Below are positions 1-9,094 of a stretch of DNA of 64,000 bases, piece after piece. How positions within the stretch are numbered: position 1 is the first letter of the stretch; every line of letters begins with the position of its first letter. Source of the DNA: Georgenia satyanarayanai. Lineage in GTDB: Bacteria; Actinomycetota; Actinomycetes; Actinomycetales; Actinomycetaceae. The notes beneath the pieces are model-generated. The model was not told the origin of the DNA. It ran no database searches and was given only the letters and a program-made list of their open reading frames with translations. The stretch is from positions 186,001 through 250,000 of the forward strand of contig NZ_JAMBNZ010000001.1 of NCBI RefSeq assembly GCF_023715365.1. Direction: 5' to 3'. The translations under genes and the position numbers were made by a program.

Positions 1-2
1 GC

Positions 3-50
3 GACCGAGCCGCCACGCTGCTCGCCCCCCGCGTCCACCAGCCCGCCTGA
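3..50 (+). CDS. C-terminal end of an upstream gene (partial)
   Basis: An open frame enters from the left edge and stops at TGA 48-50. It encodes 15 residues ending LLAPRVHQPA. It lies 17 bases before the repressor gene in the same direction, with a GAGGGAG ribosome-binding site in between, so it is probably the tail of a gene co-transcribed with the repressor. Too little is visible to name it, and chance open frame cannot be excluded. Confidence 0.35.
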   Translation, partial: DRAATLLAPRVHQPA

Positions 51-67
51 CCAGAGGGAGACCACCC

Positions 68-343
68 GTGAAGACCCCCGACGACGCCGCCCGGCGCCGC
101 ATCGTCAACCGCCTGCGCCGCGCTCGCGGACAGCTCGACGGCGTCATCACCGCCGTCGAGACCCAGGCGGACTGCCGTGACGTCCTGACCCAGCTCGCCG
201 CGGTCACCCACGCGCTCAACCGCGCGGGCTTCAGCATCGTCTCCACCGCGATGGAGGAGTGCCTCGCCGACCCTGGCGCCACGCAGGAGCGCGAGGGCCT
301 CACCACCGCCGAGCTCGAGAAGCTCTTCCTGTCCCTCGCCTGA
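68..343 (+). CDS. CsoR/RcnR/CstR-family (DUF156) metal- or persulfide-sensing repressor
   Basis: A 91-residue all-helical repressor of the CsoR family, which binds operator DNA as a tetramer and lets go when its cysteine site is loaded. The family pattern is clear: RxRGQLDG near residues 18-25, Cys36 in the ADCRDVLTQ motif, and Cys65 in EECLAD. Copper-sensing CsoR uses Cys-His-Cys. Here the residue at the usual His position (61) is Ala, so the copper triad is incomplete. A Cys-Cys pair without that His is typical of the CstR branch, which senses persulfide or sulfane sulfur. The start is ATG 68 after GAGGGAG. Nearby genes would decide the ligand, but the upstream partner is outside the window. 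Confidence 0.85.
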   Translation: MKTPDDAARRRIVNRLRRARGQLDGVITAVETQADCRDVLTQLAAVTHALNRAGFSIVSTAMEECLADPGATQEREGLTTAELEKLFLSLA

Positions 344-371
344 CCACCACCATCCCCGAGGAGAGTCCCCG

Positions 372-530
372 ATGTGCCGACCAGTGACCTGCAAGACCTG
401 CCGGAAGACGACCTGGGCCGGGTGCGGCGAGCACGTGGACGACGTCATGCGTGACGTGCCGCCCGCCGAGCGCTGCCCAGGCCACGAGAAGACCGACGCC
501 GGCTTCCTCGCCCGCCTCCTCGGTCGCTGA
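372..530 (+). CDS. Small cysteine-rich conserved protein, 52 residues
   Basis: An ATG at 372 follows a GAGGAGAG ribosome-binding site, 28 bases after the repressor gene. The product starts MCRPVTCKTCRKTTWAGCGE and ends FLARLLGR. It holds five Cys plus His residues: C2, C7, C10, C18 and a later C-P-G-H, an arrangement that suggests a small zinc- or thiol-binding knuckle. From memory, short actinobacterial proteins beginning MCRPVTC are common; no function is known to me. Co-transcription with the CsoR/CstR-like repressor is likely from spacing and direction. Confidence 0.7.
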   Translation: MCRPVTCKTCRKTTWAGCGEHVDDVMRDVPPAERCPGHEKTDAGFLARLLGR

Positions 531-584
531 ACGAGAACGGGCCGTGACCACCCGCTCGGGGTGGCCACGGCCCGTTCGCCCGCG

Positions 585-3023
585 CTACCCCTGCCCGCCC
601 ACCCGGCGGCGCGTCACGAGCGCCGTGGCACCGAGGCCGAGGAGGAGGGCAACCGTGAGCAGCGGCACGGAGACGCCGGTCCGGGGCAGCTCGCCGTGTC
701 CGTCACCCGTGCCGGGCCGGTCAGCGGGGCCTTCCACGTCGGCGTCCTCGGTCGGCGGCGCGACCGGGCCGGTCGGGTCCGTCGGCGGGTCGGTGGGGTC
801 GTCCGTCGGCGGGTCGGTCGGGTCGGGCCGCTCCGCGAGGGCGTCCAGCGCCGCCTGCAGCTCGAGGACCGCCGCGTCCACGCTCGCCTGGCTGGGAGCG
901 GGCGAGTCGAGGACGAAGCCGGCGCGCGCGAGCGCGGCGTCGAGGACAGCCAGCGACTCCTCCGTGTACGCCTCCCGGTCCAGCGCCTCGGCGGCCGCGA
1001 CGAGCTCGACGAGCGCCGTCGTGTCCGCCGGGGCGGCGTCCTCACTCACCGCGACCAGTGAGAAGGTGTCGAGCGCGCCCCATGCTCCCCCGCTGAGGCT
1101 GAGGTCCGCGCGGATCGTCACGACGCCGTCGGCCCCGACGGTGACCGGCTCGGTCTGCGGGCGCTGCCAGCTCTGCCACCCGTCGATGGTGAAGTCCGCG
1201 GACACGGTCGAGATGCCCGAGGCCGCGGAGATGCTCATCGTGTCCCCCGGGCCGGCGCCGCCACCGTGGGCCACGGCGGAGAGCCGGTACTCACCCGGCG
1301 GGACGTCCCGGAGCACCTGCTCGATCGAGAAGCTGTAGGGCGTCGCGGAGTAGAAGTGCGCCGAGCGGGCTCCCTCGTGCGGGTCGCTCGTCGAGCTGAT
1401 CGTGTACCCGGTGCCCGAGCCGGTCCACGGCTCCACGCCGTCCTCGAAGCCCGGGTTGACGACGAGGTTGACCCCCTCGGCGTCCTCGGACCGGACGGTG
1501 ACGGTCGCGGTCACCGCGTGACCTGCCTCGGTCGTGCCGCGCACCGTGTAGGTGCCGGTGCCGAAGATCCAGTCGGTGGAGTCGTGCCAGGTGACCCCCT
1601 GCTCCTCGGTGGTGCCGTCGGTGTAGGAGACCGAGACCGTCTCCGGGAGCAGCACCGGCTCCCCCTCGAGCACCGACAGCTGCGGGCTGCTCACGGCGTC
1701 GAGCTCGCGCGGGGCCACCGAGCCGGTGCGCGCGTACTCGTAGACGCGCAGGGACTCCAGCGGGGTGCCGTCGTGGGCGAAGAGCGCCTGGTTGTCCCAG
1801 CCGGAGCCGCCGAAGTCGTCCGCCCAGTCGGTGGGGTCGAGGTCCTCGGACCAGCCGCCCGCGGGGTCGTAGAACTCCTGGGAGTAGGTGGTGGCCCAGC
1901 CGGAGCCGTCGCGCTGCCACAGCTCCCAGTTCTCCTCCACGTCCTCGGGCGGGCCGACCGGGATCCACGCGGGCTCCCAGTAGAAGGTGCCGATCCCACG
2001 CCCGTCGGACACGTTGGCCACGGCCTGCATGACGTCCCGCACCGCGAGCGCCTGGCCCTGGACGGAGGCCGAGTAGGGGCCGTCGACGCTGCGCACGGAG
2101 TTGGGCTGGCCGTCCCCGTCCTCCAGCGTGTAGGTCCACGACGTCTCGGCGACCGCCACCTCCTTGTCGTAGGTGGTGGCGACGTGGTCGAGCACGGCCG
2201 TGAGGTTCTCCGGCGTGCCGTGCCAGAAGGCGTAGTAGGAGCTGAGGAACACGTCGTAGTCGACGTCGCGCTCGTCGAGCTCCCGGGCGACGGACGCGTA
2301 CTGGCCGGCCCGCTCGGGGTTGGTGAAGTGGACGGCGACCTTGACGTCGTCGCCCAGGGTGTCACGCACGGCGCGCGAGCCGGCGTCGAAGAGCTCGGCG
2401 GTCCGGTCCCAGCCGCGGGTGCCGGCGATCTCGCCGTTCGTCGTCTCGTTGCCGATCTGGACCATCCCGACGTCGACGCCGGCGGCCTCCATCTGCTCGA
2501 GGGTCTCGGTGGTGTAGTCGTACAGCGCCTCCACCCGCTGCTCCTGGCTCAGCTCGCGCCACGCCCGCGGGGAGTACTGCTGGCCGGGGTGGGCCCAGAA
2601 GTCGGAGTAGTGGAAGTTGACGAGCACCCGCATGCCCGCCTCGGTGGCGCGCACGCCGATCTCGGTGGCGCGGTCGGCGTCGACGTTGCCGGCGCCGTAG
2701 CCCTTCGTCGGGTCCGCCTCGAGGTAGGGCTCGTTCCACACGCGGATGCGGGCCCAGTTGACGCCTGAGTCGGCGAGCACCTCGAAGAGGTCGGCCTCGT
2801 TGCCCGCGAAGTCGTGGAAGGTCACGCCGCTCTCCTCGAGGGACAGCACCGAGGAGAAGTCGGCGCCGTTGATCCAGCCCTCCCCCATGCCCTCGACCCG
2901 GGGCACGGTGATCCCCGCGTCCACGGGTCCGTCGTCGGCCCCGGCGGGTGCGACGAGCGCCCCGCCCACGAGCGCGGCGCTCGCCGCGGCGACCACAGCC
3001 GCCCGTCCTGTACGTCCTGCCAT
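585..3023 (-). CDS. ganB: Cell-wall-anchored GH53 endo-beta-1,4-galactanase
   Basis: An 812-residue secreted enzyme that cuts beta-1,4-galactan side chains of pectin at the cell surface. Order of parts: signal peptide (1-29), GH53 catalytic barrel (about 45-420), bacterial Ig-like domain (about 440-510), carbohydrate-binding-like jelly roll (about 515-655), a helical FIVAR-like stretch (about 660-735), an Asp/Pro/Thr linker, and a sortase signal LPRTG at 779-783 with a hydrophobic stretch and Arg-rich tail. The acid/base Glu is E193 in QIGNE and the nucleophile is E293 in AETSW. It is the last gene of the minus-strand galactan operon, 69 bases after the second permease. The symbol follows Bacillus usage; orthology is inferred from context. 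Confidence 0.9.
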   Translation of the reverse strand: MAGRTGRAAVVAAASAALVGGALVAPAGADDGPVDAGITVPRVEGMGEGWINGADFSSVLSLEESGVTFHDFAGNEADLFEVLADSGVNWARIRVWNEPYLEADPTKGYGAGNVDADRATEIGVRATEAGMRVLVNFHYSDFWAHPGQQYSPRAWRELSQEQRVEALYDYTTETLEQMEAAGVDVGMVQIGNETTNGEIAGTRGWDRTAELFDAGSRAVRDTLGDDVKVAVHFTNPERAGQYASVARELDERDVDYDVFLSSYYAFWHGTPENLTAVLDHVATTYDKEVAVAETSWTYTLEDGDGQPNSVRSVDGPYSASVQGQALAVRDVMQAVANVSDGRGIGTFYWEPAWIPVGPPEDVEENWELWQRDGSGWATTYSQEFYDPAGGWSEDLDPTDWADDFGGSGWDNQALFAHDGTPLESLRVYEYARTGSVAPRELDAVSSPQLSVLEGEPVLLPETVSVSYTDGTTEEQGVTWHDSTDWIFGTGTYTVRGTTEAGHAVTATVTVRSEDAEGVNLVVNPGFEDGVEPWTGSGTGYTISSTSDPHEGARSAHFYSATPYSFSIEQVLRDVPPGEYRLSAVAHGGGAGPGDTMSISAASGISTVSADFTIDGWQSWQRPQTEPVTVGADGVVTIRADLSLSGGAWGALDTFSLVAVSEDAAPADTTALVELVAAAEALDREAYTEESLAVLDAALARAGFVLDSPAPSQASVDAAVLELQAALDALAERPDPTDPPTDDPTDPPTDPTGPVAPPTEDADVEGPADRPGTGDGHGELPRTGVSVPLLTVALLLGLGATALVTRRRVGGQG

Positions 3024-3092
3024 GTCAGTCCTTCCGTCGATCGTCGTCGATCTGCTCCCGCGCGGGCCGCGCGGGAGGTCCTGCAGGTGTGC

Positions 3093-3974
3093 TCAGCCCT
3101 TGACGGAGCCGGCGGACAGGCCGCCGACGATGTACCGCTGGAGGGAGAGGAAGAGCACGAGGATGGGGACGGCAGCGACCATCGAGCCGGCCGCGAACAG
3201 GCCCCACCGCGAGGTGAGCTGGTTGGACACCCACTGGTACATCCCCACCGCGAGCGTCCAGTTGTCCTCCCCGGTGAGCACGATGCGGGCGAGGATGAAG
3301 TCACCGAAGGAGGAGATGAAGGCGAGGAGGCCGACGACGGCGAGGATCGGCGTCACGAGCGGCACGATGATCTGCCAGTAGATCTTCGCGTGCCCGGCGC
3401 CGTCGATGCGGGCCGCCTCGTCGATCTCGATCGGGATGGTGTTGAAGAAGCCGTACATGAGGAAGGTGTTGGCCCCGAGCGCGCCGCCGAGGTAGACGCA
3501 GATGAGCGCGATCTTGGAGTTGATGCCCAGCTGCGGCACGACCTCCCCGAGCGCGATGAGGAGGAGGAAGACGGCGACGAAGGCGACCGTCTGGGGGAAC
3601 ATCTGGATGATGAGCAGCGTGGTGAGCGACGCGCGCCGCCCCTTGAAGCGGAAGCGGGAGAAGGCGTAGGCGGCCGCGCCACCCATGAGCACCGCCCCGA
3701 CGGCGGCCGCGCTGCAGACGAGCAGCGTGTTGGCCACCCACGTCCAGTACATCGTCCCGCCGAGCGCGGCGTAGTTCGCCTGGCTGAGCTCGCTGAACAG
3801 CGAGGAGGAGCCGGCGAGCGAGCCGCGCGGGTCCAGGGACGCGGACAGCGCGTAGACGAGCGGGAAGGCCGCGTAGAACACGACGACGACGGCGACGGGG
3901 TACTTCCAGCCGACCTCCGCCCACCAGCGCCGACGGCGGGTGGTCGGGCGGGGCGTCTTCTGCGACGAGGCCAT
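3093..3974 (-). CDS. ganQ: Sugar ABC transporter permease, MalG-type (galacto-oligosaccharide)
   Basis: A 293-residue inner-membrane permease with six predicted helices and the EAA-loop motif (IPIEIDEAARIDGAG) that docks the ATPase. The C-terminus ends in SAGSVKG, as in MalG proteins. The start is set at MASSQK (CAT 3972-3974), because the frame continues upstream only through the preceding permease gene in another frame. It begins two bases after the MalF-type gene ends, so the pair is translationally linked. No ATPase gene is in the locus; in actinobacteria a shared MsiK-type ATPase encoded elsewhere usually serves such importers (known for the family, inferred here). Confidence 0.88.
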   Translation of the reverse strand: MASSQKTPRPTTRRRRWWAEVGWKYPVAVVVVFYAAFPLVYALSASLDPRGSLAGSSSLFSELSQANYAALGGTMYWTWVANTLLVCSAAAVGAVLMGGAAAYAFSRFRFKGRRASLTTLLIIQMFPQTVAFVAVFLLLIALGEVVPQLGINSKIALICVYLGGALGANTFLMYGFFNTIPIEIDEAARIDGAGHAKIYWQIIVPLVTPILAVVGLLAFISSFGDFILARIVLTGEDNWTLAVGMYQWVSNQLTSRWGLFAAGSMVAAVPILVLFLSLQRYIVGGLSAGSVKG

Positions 3975-3976
3975 GG

Positions 3977-5584
3977 CTAGATCTCCTCGAGCTTGCGGGT
4001 GCGGCGGAAGGCGAGGGCCGAGATCACTCCGATGACGATGAACACGATGATCGACAGCGCGCTGGCCAGGCCGTAGTCGGCCCGTCCACCGGAGACGCCG
4101 GAGATCTGGTAGATCGCGGAGATGAGGATGTCGGTGGACCCGAGCGGCACGGTGGCGCCGGGGAAGGCCGGGCCGCCGCCGGTGAGCATGTAGATGATCG
4201 TGAAGTTGTTGAAGTTGAAGGCGAAGGACGCGATCGCCAGCGGCGCCGTCGAGACCATGAGCAGCGGCAGCTGGATCGAGCGGAACTGGCGCCAGCGCCC
4301 GGCGCCGTCGATGCGGGCCGCCTCCATCGTCTCGGCCGGCAGGGCCTGCAGCGCGCCGGTGGTGACGAGCAGCCAGTACGGGTAGCTGAGCCACAGGTTG
4401 ACCCACAGCACGGCAATCTTCGCCAGCCACGGGTCACTGAGCCACGGGACGCCCGCCCCGAGGAAGAACCACTCGTTGATGACGCCGAACTCCTGGTTGA
4501 GCATGCCGCGCCACAGGAGGGCGGACATGAACGCGGGGAAGGCGTAGGGAAGGATGAACACCGTGCGCAGCACCTTGCGGCCGCGCACCCGGGTGTCGTT
4601 GTAGATGAGGGCGATGAGCAGGCCCAGGCCGAAGCTCGAGAGCACCGTGAGGGCGGCGAAGGCGAAGGTCCACAGCGTGACCTTGAGGAGCGGACCGGCG
4701 TAGGCGGCGTCGGTGAAGGCGCGGACGAAGTTGTCGAAGCCCACGCCCACGTACCAGCCGGCCGCGAGCCGGTCCCCCTCGGGGCTGACGAAGCTGCCGC
4801 GGTCGTTCGGGGAGTAGACCGTGCCGGTCTCGGTGTCGGTGAGGGTCTGCGCCTGCGCGTCCCACTCGAGGCTGGAGGTGTAGACGGTGCCGGTGGAGCC
4901 CTCACGGGTGCGGATCGCGCCGTCCTCGGCGTCCTCGGACACGGGCACGCGCAGGTCGGCGGCCGCGCCCTGGAGGGCCGCGTCGGAGAAGAGGTCGGCG
5001 CGCGGGACGACCTCCCAGCCGGGGACCTCGACGGCGGCACCGCGCTCGTCGACGACGGCGCCGGAGACCGGGGTGAGCGGCTGCTCCTCCGTGCCCACGC
5101 GCACGACGCCGTCCTCACCGGTGACGGCGAAGCCCAGCTCCCCGCCCTCGCGGACGAGGGCCAGCGGGTAGGAGGGCGCGCCCTCGACCCGGCGCTCGTC
5201 CTGGATGAGGGCCGCGTCCACGGCCTGCTCCATCGAGCCGAGGTGCCCGGTGCCGTAGTTGGTGAAGGCGACGTAGCCGGTGTAGCCCATCGTGAAGATC
5301 TGGAAGACCCCGAGGAACACGAGCCCCGGGTAGAGGTACTTCAGCGGCACGGCCCGGCGGGTGAAGTAGATCCAGTCCGCCAGGACGAGCAGCAGCACGA
5401 GGACGCCGAGAATGACCCAGGACCGGGCGCTGTAGGCCGACAGGATCGCGGCCACGCCCAGGGCGTTGACCACCATCATGACGGCGAGCTTGAGCAGGAA
5501 GCCCCAGCCGGGTCCTCTCCAGCTGCGGGCGTGGCCCTCGGTGGGCGCGGACGGGCGCGTCACGCCCTCCTGACCGACGGACAT
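3977..5584 (-). CDS. ganP: Sugar ABC transporter permease, MalF-type with large periplasmic-type loop
   Basis: A 535-residue permease, longer than the usual 300 because an extracellular insert of about 170 residues (roughly 111-280) follows the third membrane helix. This corresponds in place to the P2 loop of E. coli MalF, which embraces the binding protein. The EAA loop (MEAARIDGAG) is near residue 430. The gene follows the binding-protein gene on the minus strand, separated by a 15-bp perfect hairpin, and precedes the MalG-type partner. Its closest relative in this window is the MalF-type protein of the second sugar locus, with the same insert. Galacto-oligosaccharide as substrate is inferred from the neighbouring GH53 and GH42. 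Confidence 0.88.
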   Translation of the reverse strand: MSVGQEGVTRPSAPTEGHARSWRGPGWGFLLKLAVMMVVNALGVAAILSAYSARSWVILGVLVLLLVLADWIYFTRRAVPLKYLYPGLVFLGVFQIFTMGYTGYVAFTNYGTGHLGSMEQAVDAALIQDERRVEGAPSYPLALVREGGELGFAVTGEDGVVRVGTEEQPLTPVSGAVVDERGAAVEVPGWEVVPRADLFSDAALQGAAADLRVPVSEDAEDGAIRTREGSTGTVYTSSLEWDAQAQTLTDTETGTVYSPNDRGSFVSPEGDRLAAGWYVGVGFDNFVRAFTDAAYAGPLLKVTLWTFAFAALTVLSSFGLGLLIALIYNDTRVRGRKVLRTVFILPYAFPAFMSALLWRGMLNQEFGVINEWFFLGAGVPWLSDPWLAKIAVLWVNLWLSYPYWLLVTTGALQALPAETMEAARIDGAGRWRQFRSIQLPLLMVSTAPLAIASFAFNFNNFTIIYMLTGGGPAFPGATVPLGSTDILISAIYQISGVSGGRADYGLASALSIIVFIVIGVISALAFRRTRKLEEI

Positions 5585-5608
5585 CTCGACTCCTTCGGGT
5601 CTGTGCCG

Positions 5609-5641
5609 GCCGGGTCGGGGCGCGCTGCGCCCCGACCCGGC
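5609..5641. terminator. 15-bp perfect hairpin between binding-protein and permease genes
   Basis: The arms at 5609-5623 and 5627-5641 are perfectly complementary (GCCGGGTCGGGGCGC) with a 3-base loop and no T-run. It sits in the 65-base gap between ganS and ganP. In such operons a hairpin here usually limits read-through or protects the upstream mRNA, so that binding protein is made in excess over permease. That role is inferred. Confidence 0.75.
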
Positions 5642-5649
5642 AGGCGCTG

Positions 5650-6918
5650 TCAGTCGGCGATCGCGGACTCGATGTTGCTGACCATGGTCGGCCAGACGTC
5701 CTGCGGGTCCTCACCCTTGATGAGGGCGATCTGGACGGGGTTCCAGAACTCCCACACGGCGCCCATCTCGGGGATGTTGGGCATGGGCACGCCGTTCTGG
5801 GCGGAGGACAGGAAGCCGGCGATGACCGGGTCGTCGGCCACCTGCTCGGCGACGGTGGTGAGGGCCGGGATGCGCGGGTCGGCCTCGTAGAGCGCCTGCT
5901 GCGCCTCGTCGGTGGACATGTAGTTGGCGAGGAACTCGTTGGCGAGCAGCGCGTTGCCGGACTGCGCGGAGAGGTAGAAGCCCTGGACGCCGACGAAGGG
6001 CGCGGCGGTCTCCCCGCCCGCGGACGGCACCGGGCCGACGGCGACGTTCACGCCGGCGTCCTGGTAGGTCGGGATGGTCCAGGGGCCCTGGACGATGAAG
6101 GGCGACTCACCGGTGGAGAAGAGCTCGTTGCCGATGTCGTAGTCGACCGTGTCGGTGAAGTAGCCGGTGCCGGCCTGGCCGTTGTCGTACAGCCACTGCG
6201 CGTAGGCCAGGCCCGGCTCGCCGCCGAGGCCGACCTCGCTGGTGTAGGAGCCGTCCTCGTCCTGGACGAAGACCGGTGCCCCGAAGGAGGTCTGGAAGGC
6301 GTAGGAGGTGTACATGTCACCCTCCGTGCCGTTGGTGTAGAAGACGATCGGGCGCTCGGCGAAGCCGGCCTCCTCGGCCATGGCGATGAGCTCGTCCCAG
6401 GTCTCGGGGGTCTCCTCGCCGACGAGGTCGACGTTCTGGATGAGCGCGACGGTCTCCTGCGCGTAGGGCAGCGCGTAGAGCTGGCCGTCGTAGGTGAGGG
6501 CGTCGAGGGTGACCTGCTCGAAGTCCGCGGCGCGCTCGCCGAGGTCGATGGTGTCGACGACGCCGGACTCGACGAACTCGCCGAGCCAGTCGTGGGCGCC
6601 GACCGTGATGTCGGGGCCCTCCCCGGTGGGCACCTGCGCGAGGAAGTCCGCGCGCAGGTCCTCGAAGTTCTTCTGCACCACCGTGACGGTGGCGCCGGTG
6701 TCGGCCTCGAAGGCCGCTGCTGCGGCGGCGATGGCCTCGTTGCGCTCGGCGTCGGACCACACGACGAGCTCGGCGCCCTCCGCGTCACCCCCGCCGGTCT
6801 GCTCCTGGGTGGCGGCGGGCTCGGCGCTCTCCGCAGGCTCGGGGTCGTCGCTGCCGCAGGCCGCGACCAGGGCGACCGTCGCCACGAGCGAGGCACCGAC
6901 TCCTAGATACTTGCGCAT
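5650..6918 (-). CDS. ganS: Sugar-binding lipoprotein of ABC importer (galacto-oligosaccharide)
   Basis: A 422-residue family-1 (MalE-like) solute-binding protein. The signal peptide ends in a lipobox VAAC with the acylated Cys at residue 21, so the protein is tethered to the outer face of the membrane. The body shows the MalE-type landmarks GPDITVGAHDWLG, LPYAQE and a C-terminal MPNIPEMGAVWEFW motif. The start MRKYLG is chosen over an upstream in-frame ATG because it begins a proper signal peptide and follows an AGAGGAAGAG ribosome-binding site. It lies between the GH42 gene and the permeases on the same strand, and the locus points to galactan breakdown products as ligand. Confidence 0.9.
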   Translation of the reverse strand: MRKYLGVGASLVATVALVAACGSDDPEPAESAEPAATQEQTGGGDAEGAELVVWSDAERNEAIAAAAAAFEADTGATVTVVQKNFEDLRADFLAQVPTGEGPDITVGAHDWLGEFVESGVVDTIDLGERAADFEQVTLDALTYDGQLYALPYAQETVALIQNVDLVGEETPETWDELIAMAEEAGFAERPIVFYTNGTEGDMYTSYAFQTSFGAPVFVQDEDGSYTSEVGLGGEPGLAYAQWLYDNGQAGTGYFTDTVDYDIGNELFSTGESPFIVQGPWTIPTYQDAGVNVAVGPVPSAGGETAAPFVGVQGFYLSAQSGNALLANEFLANYMSTDEAQQALYEADPRIPALTTVAEQVADDPVIAGFLSSAQNGVPMPNIPEMGAVWEFWNPVQIALIKGEDPQDVWPTMVSNIESAIAD

Positions 6919-6958
6919 TGCTCTTCCTCTCTGAAGGGGCACCTTCGGTACCTCTGGT

Positions 6959-6982
6959 GGTGGCCACGTCGTCGCGGCCACC
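6959..6982. terminator. Stem-loop between beta-galactosidase and binding-protein genes
   Basis: A 7-bp perfect stem (GGTGGCC at 6959-6965, GGCCACC at 6976-6982) with a 10-base loop lies in the 111-base gap between ganA and ganS. There is no T-run, so it may be a processing or stabilising element rather than a full terminator. Confidence 0.4.
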
Positions 6983-7029
6983 GTCGTGCTGCTGTCCTTC
7001 ACCGCCCCCCACGGGCCTCCCCGGCCGCG

Positions 7030-9042
7030 TCAGCGACCACCCCCGGGCGTCGTGCGGACCACGGCCACCTCGCCCGCCGGGAGCGTGAGCGTGCCGGTCA
7101 CGGCGGCGCCGCTGAGCAGCTCGGTGCCCTCGACGGGCACGGTGACGGCGTCGTCGCGGTGGTTGACCGCGACGACGTAGTCCGCGGTCTGGCCGTGGCG
7201 GGTCATGAGCTCCACGCCCTCGGGGGCCGACGACGGCGCGATCCCGGCGTCGTCGTACACGGCGGCGAGGACGGGGGCGAGCGCCGCGACGTCGAGCCGG
7301 GTGCTCACGTACCAGCCCACGCCGTCGCCGTGCTCGTGACGCGTGACGGCTGGGGCGCCGTCGGCCGGCCCGCCGCGGTAGGTGCCGCGGACCTGCGCGC
7401 CGTCGACGGCGAGGTCCTCGGCCCACACGTCTGCGGGCAGGCACTGCCCGTCCAGCTCGACGGCGCAGCTCTCGCCCTCGCGCATGGGGAGGAACTCCTC
7501 GACGGTGAGGCCCAGCGCGTCGCGCAGCGGGGCGCCGAAGCCGCCACGGTGGACGGCGTCGTGCTCGTCGACGACGGCCGCGAAGCAGGAGACAAGCAGG
7601 GTGCCGCCGCCCGCGACGTAGCGGGTGAGGTTCTCCCCCTGCGCCTCGGTGAGGAGGTAGGAGGCCGGGGCGACGACGAGGCGGTAGCCGGAGAGGTCGT
7701 CGCCCGGGTGGGCGAAGTCGACCTGGACGCCGTCACGCCACAGCCGCTCGTAGTAGGCGCGCATGCGCTCGCGGAACTGCAGGGCGTCGGAGGGACGCCA
7801 CTCGAGGTCCTGCGCCCACAGCGACTCCCAGTCGTAGAGCACGGCGACCTGCGCCCGCAGCCTGGTGTCCTGCAGCTCCCCGATCGCGCCGAGGCGCGCG
7901 CCGAGGGAGGCGACCTCGCGGAAGACGCGGCTCGTGGGGCCGGCGTGGGGCACCATCGCGGAGTGGAACTTCTCCGCGCCGGAGCGGGAGGCGCGCCACT
8001 GGAAGAACATGATCCCGTCGGCGCCCCGGCCCACGTGGGTGAGCGCGTTGCGGTGCATCTCCCCCGGGCGCTTGGCGATGTTGCGCCCCTGCCAGTTGAC
8101 GGCTGAGGTGGAGTGCTCCATGAGGATCCACGGGCGGCCGCGGGCGACGGAGCGGGTGAGGTCGGCGGACAGCGCGAGCGCGACGTGGGCGTCGGGGTCC
8201 GGTGACCACAGGTAGTGGTCGTCGGAGACGATGTCCACCTCCTGCGCCCACTTCCACAGGTCGGTGTTCCACGACTGGTGGGCCATGAAGTTCGTCGTCA
8301 CCGGCTGGTCGGCGTGGGCGCGGATCGCGTCGCGCTCGGCGCGGTAGCAGGCGCGCAGCTGGTCGTCGGTGAAGCGGGCCCAGTCGAGCTTCATCGCCGG
8401 GTTCACCGTGGTGGGGGTGGCGGCGGGGGCGACGACGTGCTCCCAGCGGCCGTAGCGCTGGCCCCAGAAGGCGGTGCCCCAGGCGGCGTTGAGGGCGTCG
8501 AGGCTGCCGTAGCGCTCCTGCAGCCACTCGCGCCAGGCAGCGACGGCGTTCGGGGAGAAGTCCTCGCCCACCGGCACGCCGTACTCGTTGTGGACGTGCC
8601 ACATGACGACGGCGGGGTGCTGGCCGTAGCGGCGGGCCAGCTCCCCTGCGATCCGGGTGGCGGCCTGCCGGTACTCCGGCGCGGAGTGGGAGGCCATGCC
8701 GCGCGACCCGAAGCCCTGGACGACGCCGTGCTTGTCGACGGAGAGCGCATGGGGGTAGGTGGCGAAGAACCAGGCGGGCGGGGAGGCGGTCGGGGTGCCG
8801 AGGTCCACGGCGATGCCGTTGGCGTGGAGGAGGTCGAGGAGCTCGTCGAGCCAGGAGAAGTCGAAGACCCCCTCCTCCGGCTCGAGGAGCCCCCAGGAGA
8901 AGATGCCGACGCTCACCATCGTCACGCCGGCCTCGCGCATGAGGACGACGTCCTCGTCCCACACCTCCCGAGACCACTGCTCGGGGTTGTAGTCACCGCC
9001 GTACGCGATCGTCGCGGGGGTGGGCCAGGGGTGGTTCGACAT
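7030..9042 (-). CDS. ganA: GH42 beta-galactosidase
   Basis: A 670-residue cytoplasmic enzyme (no signal peptide) that releases galactose from short beta-galactosides imported by the adjacent ABC system. The GH42 catalytic barrel begins at once with IAYGGDYNPEQW. The acid/base is E153 in HVHNEYG and the nucleophile is E309 in LMEHS; a trimerisation domain and a small C-terminal beta domain follow. The start MSNHPW (CAT 9040-9042) is preferred over a longer frame because the family starts here; 670 residues is a normal length. It is the first gene of the minus-strand galactan operon, directly behind a LacI-type operator and divergent from the LacI gene. Confidence 0.93.
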   Translation of the reverse strand: MSNHPWPTPATIAYGGDYNPEQWSREVWDEDVVLMREAGVTMVSVGIFSWGLLEPEEGVFDFSWLDELLDLLHANGIAVDLGTPTASPPAWFFATYPHALSVDKHGVVQGFGSRGMASHSAPEYRQAATRIAGELARRYGQHPAVVMWHVHNEYGVPVGEDFSPNAVAAWREWLQERYGSLDALNAAWGTAFWGQRYGRWEHVVAPAATPTTVNPAMKLDWARFTDDQLRACYRAERDAIRAHADQPVTTNFMAHQSWNTDLWKWAQEVDIVSDDHYLWSPDPDAHVALALSADLTRSVARGRPWILMEHSTSAVNWQGRNIAKRPGEMHRNALTHVGRGADGIMFFQWRASRSGAEKFHSAMVPHAGPTSRVFREVASLGARLGAIGELQDTRLRAQVAVLYDWESLWAQDLEWRPSDALQFRERMRAYYERLWRDGVQVDFAHPGDDLSGYRLVVAPASYLLTEAQGENLTRYVAGGGTLLVSCFAAVVDEHDAVHRGGFGAPLRDALGLTVEEFLPMREGESCAVELDGQCLPADVWAEDLAVDGAQVRGTYRGGPADGAPAVTRHEHGDGVGWYVSTRLDVAALAPVLAAVYDDAGIAPSSAPEGVELMTRHGQTADYVVAVNHRDDAVTVPVEGTELLSGAAVTGTLTLPAGEVAVVRTTPGGGR

Positions 9043-9094
9043 TGACGCTCCGTCGCCTCGGTGTGACCGGCGCCGATCCTGCGCCGTGCGCTCA

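Noticed and set aside
1266-2768. A 500-codon plus-strand frame opposite the GH53 gene
   Set aside because: The GH53 catalytic motifs are on the minus strand; this frame is an antisense shadow.
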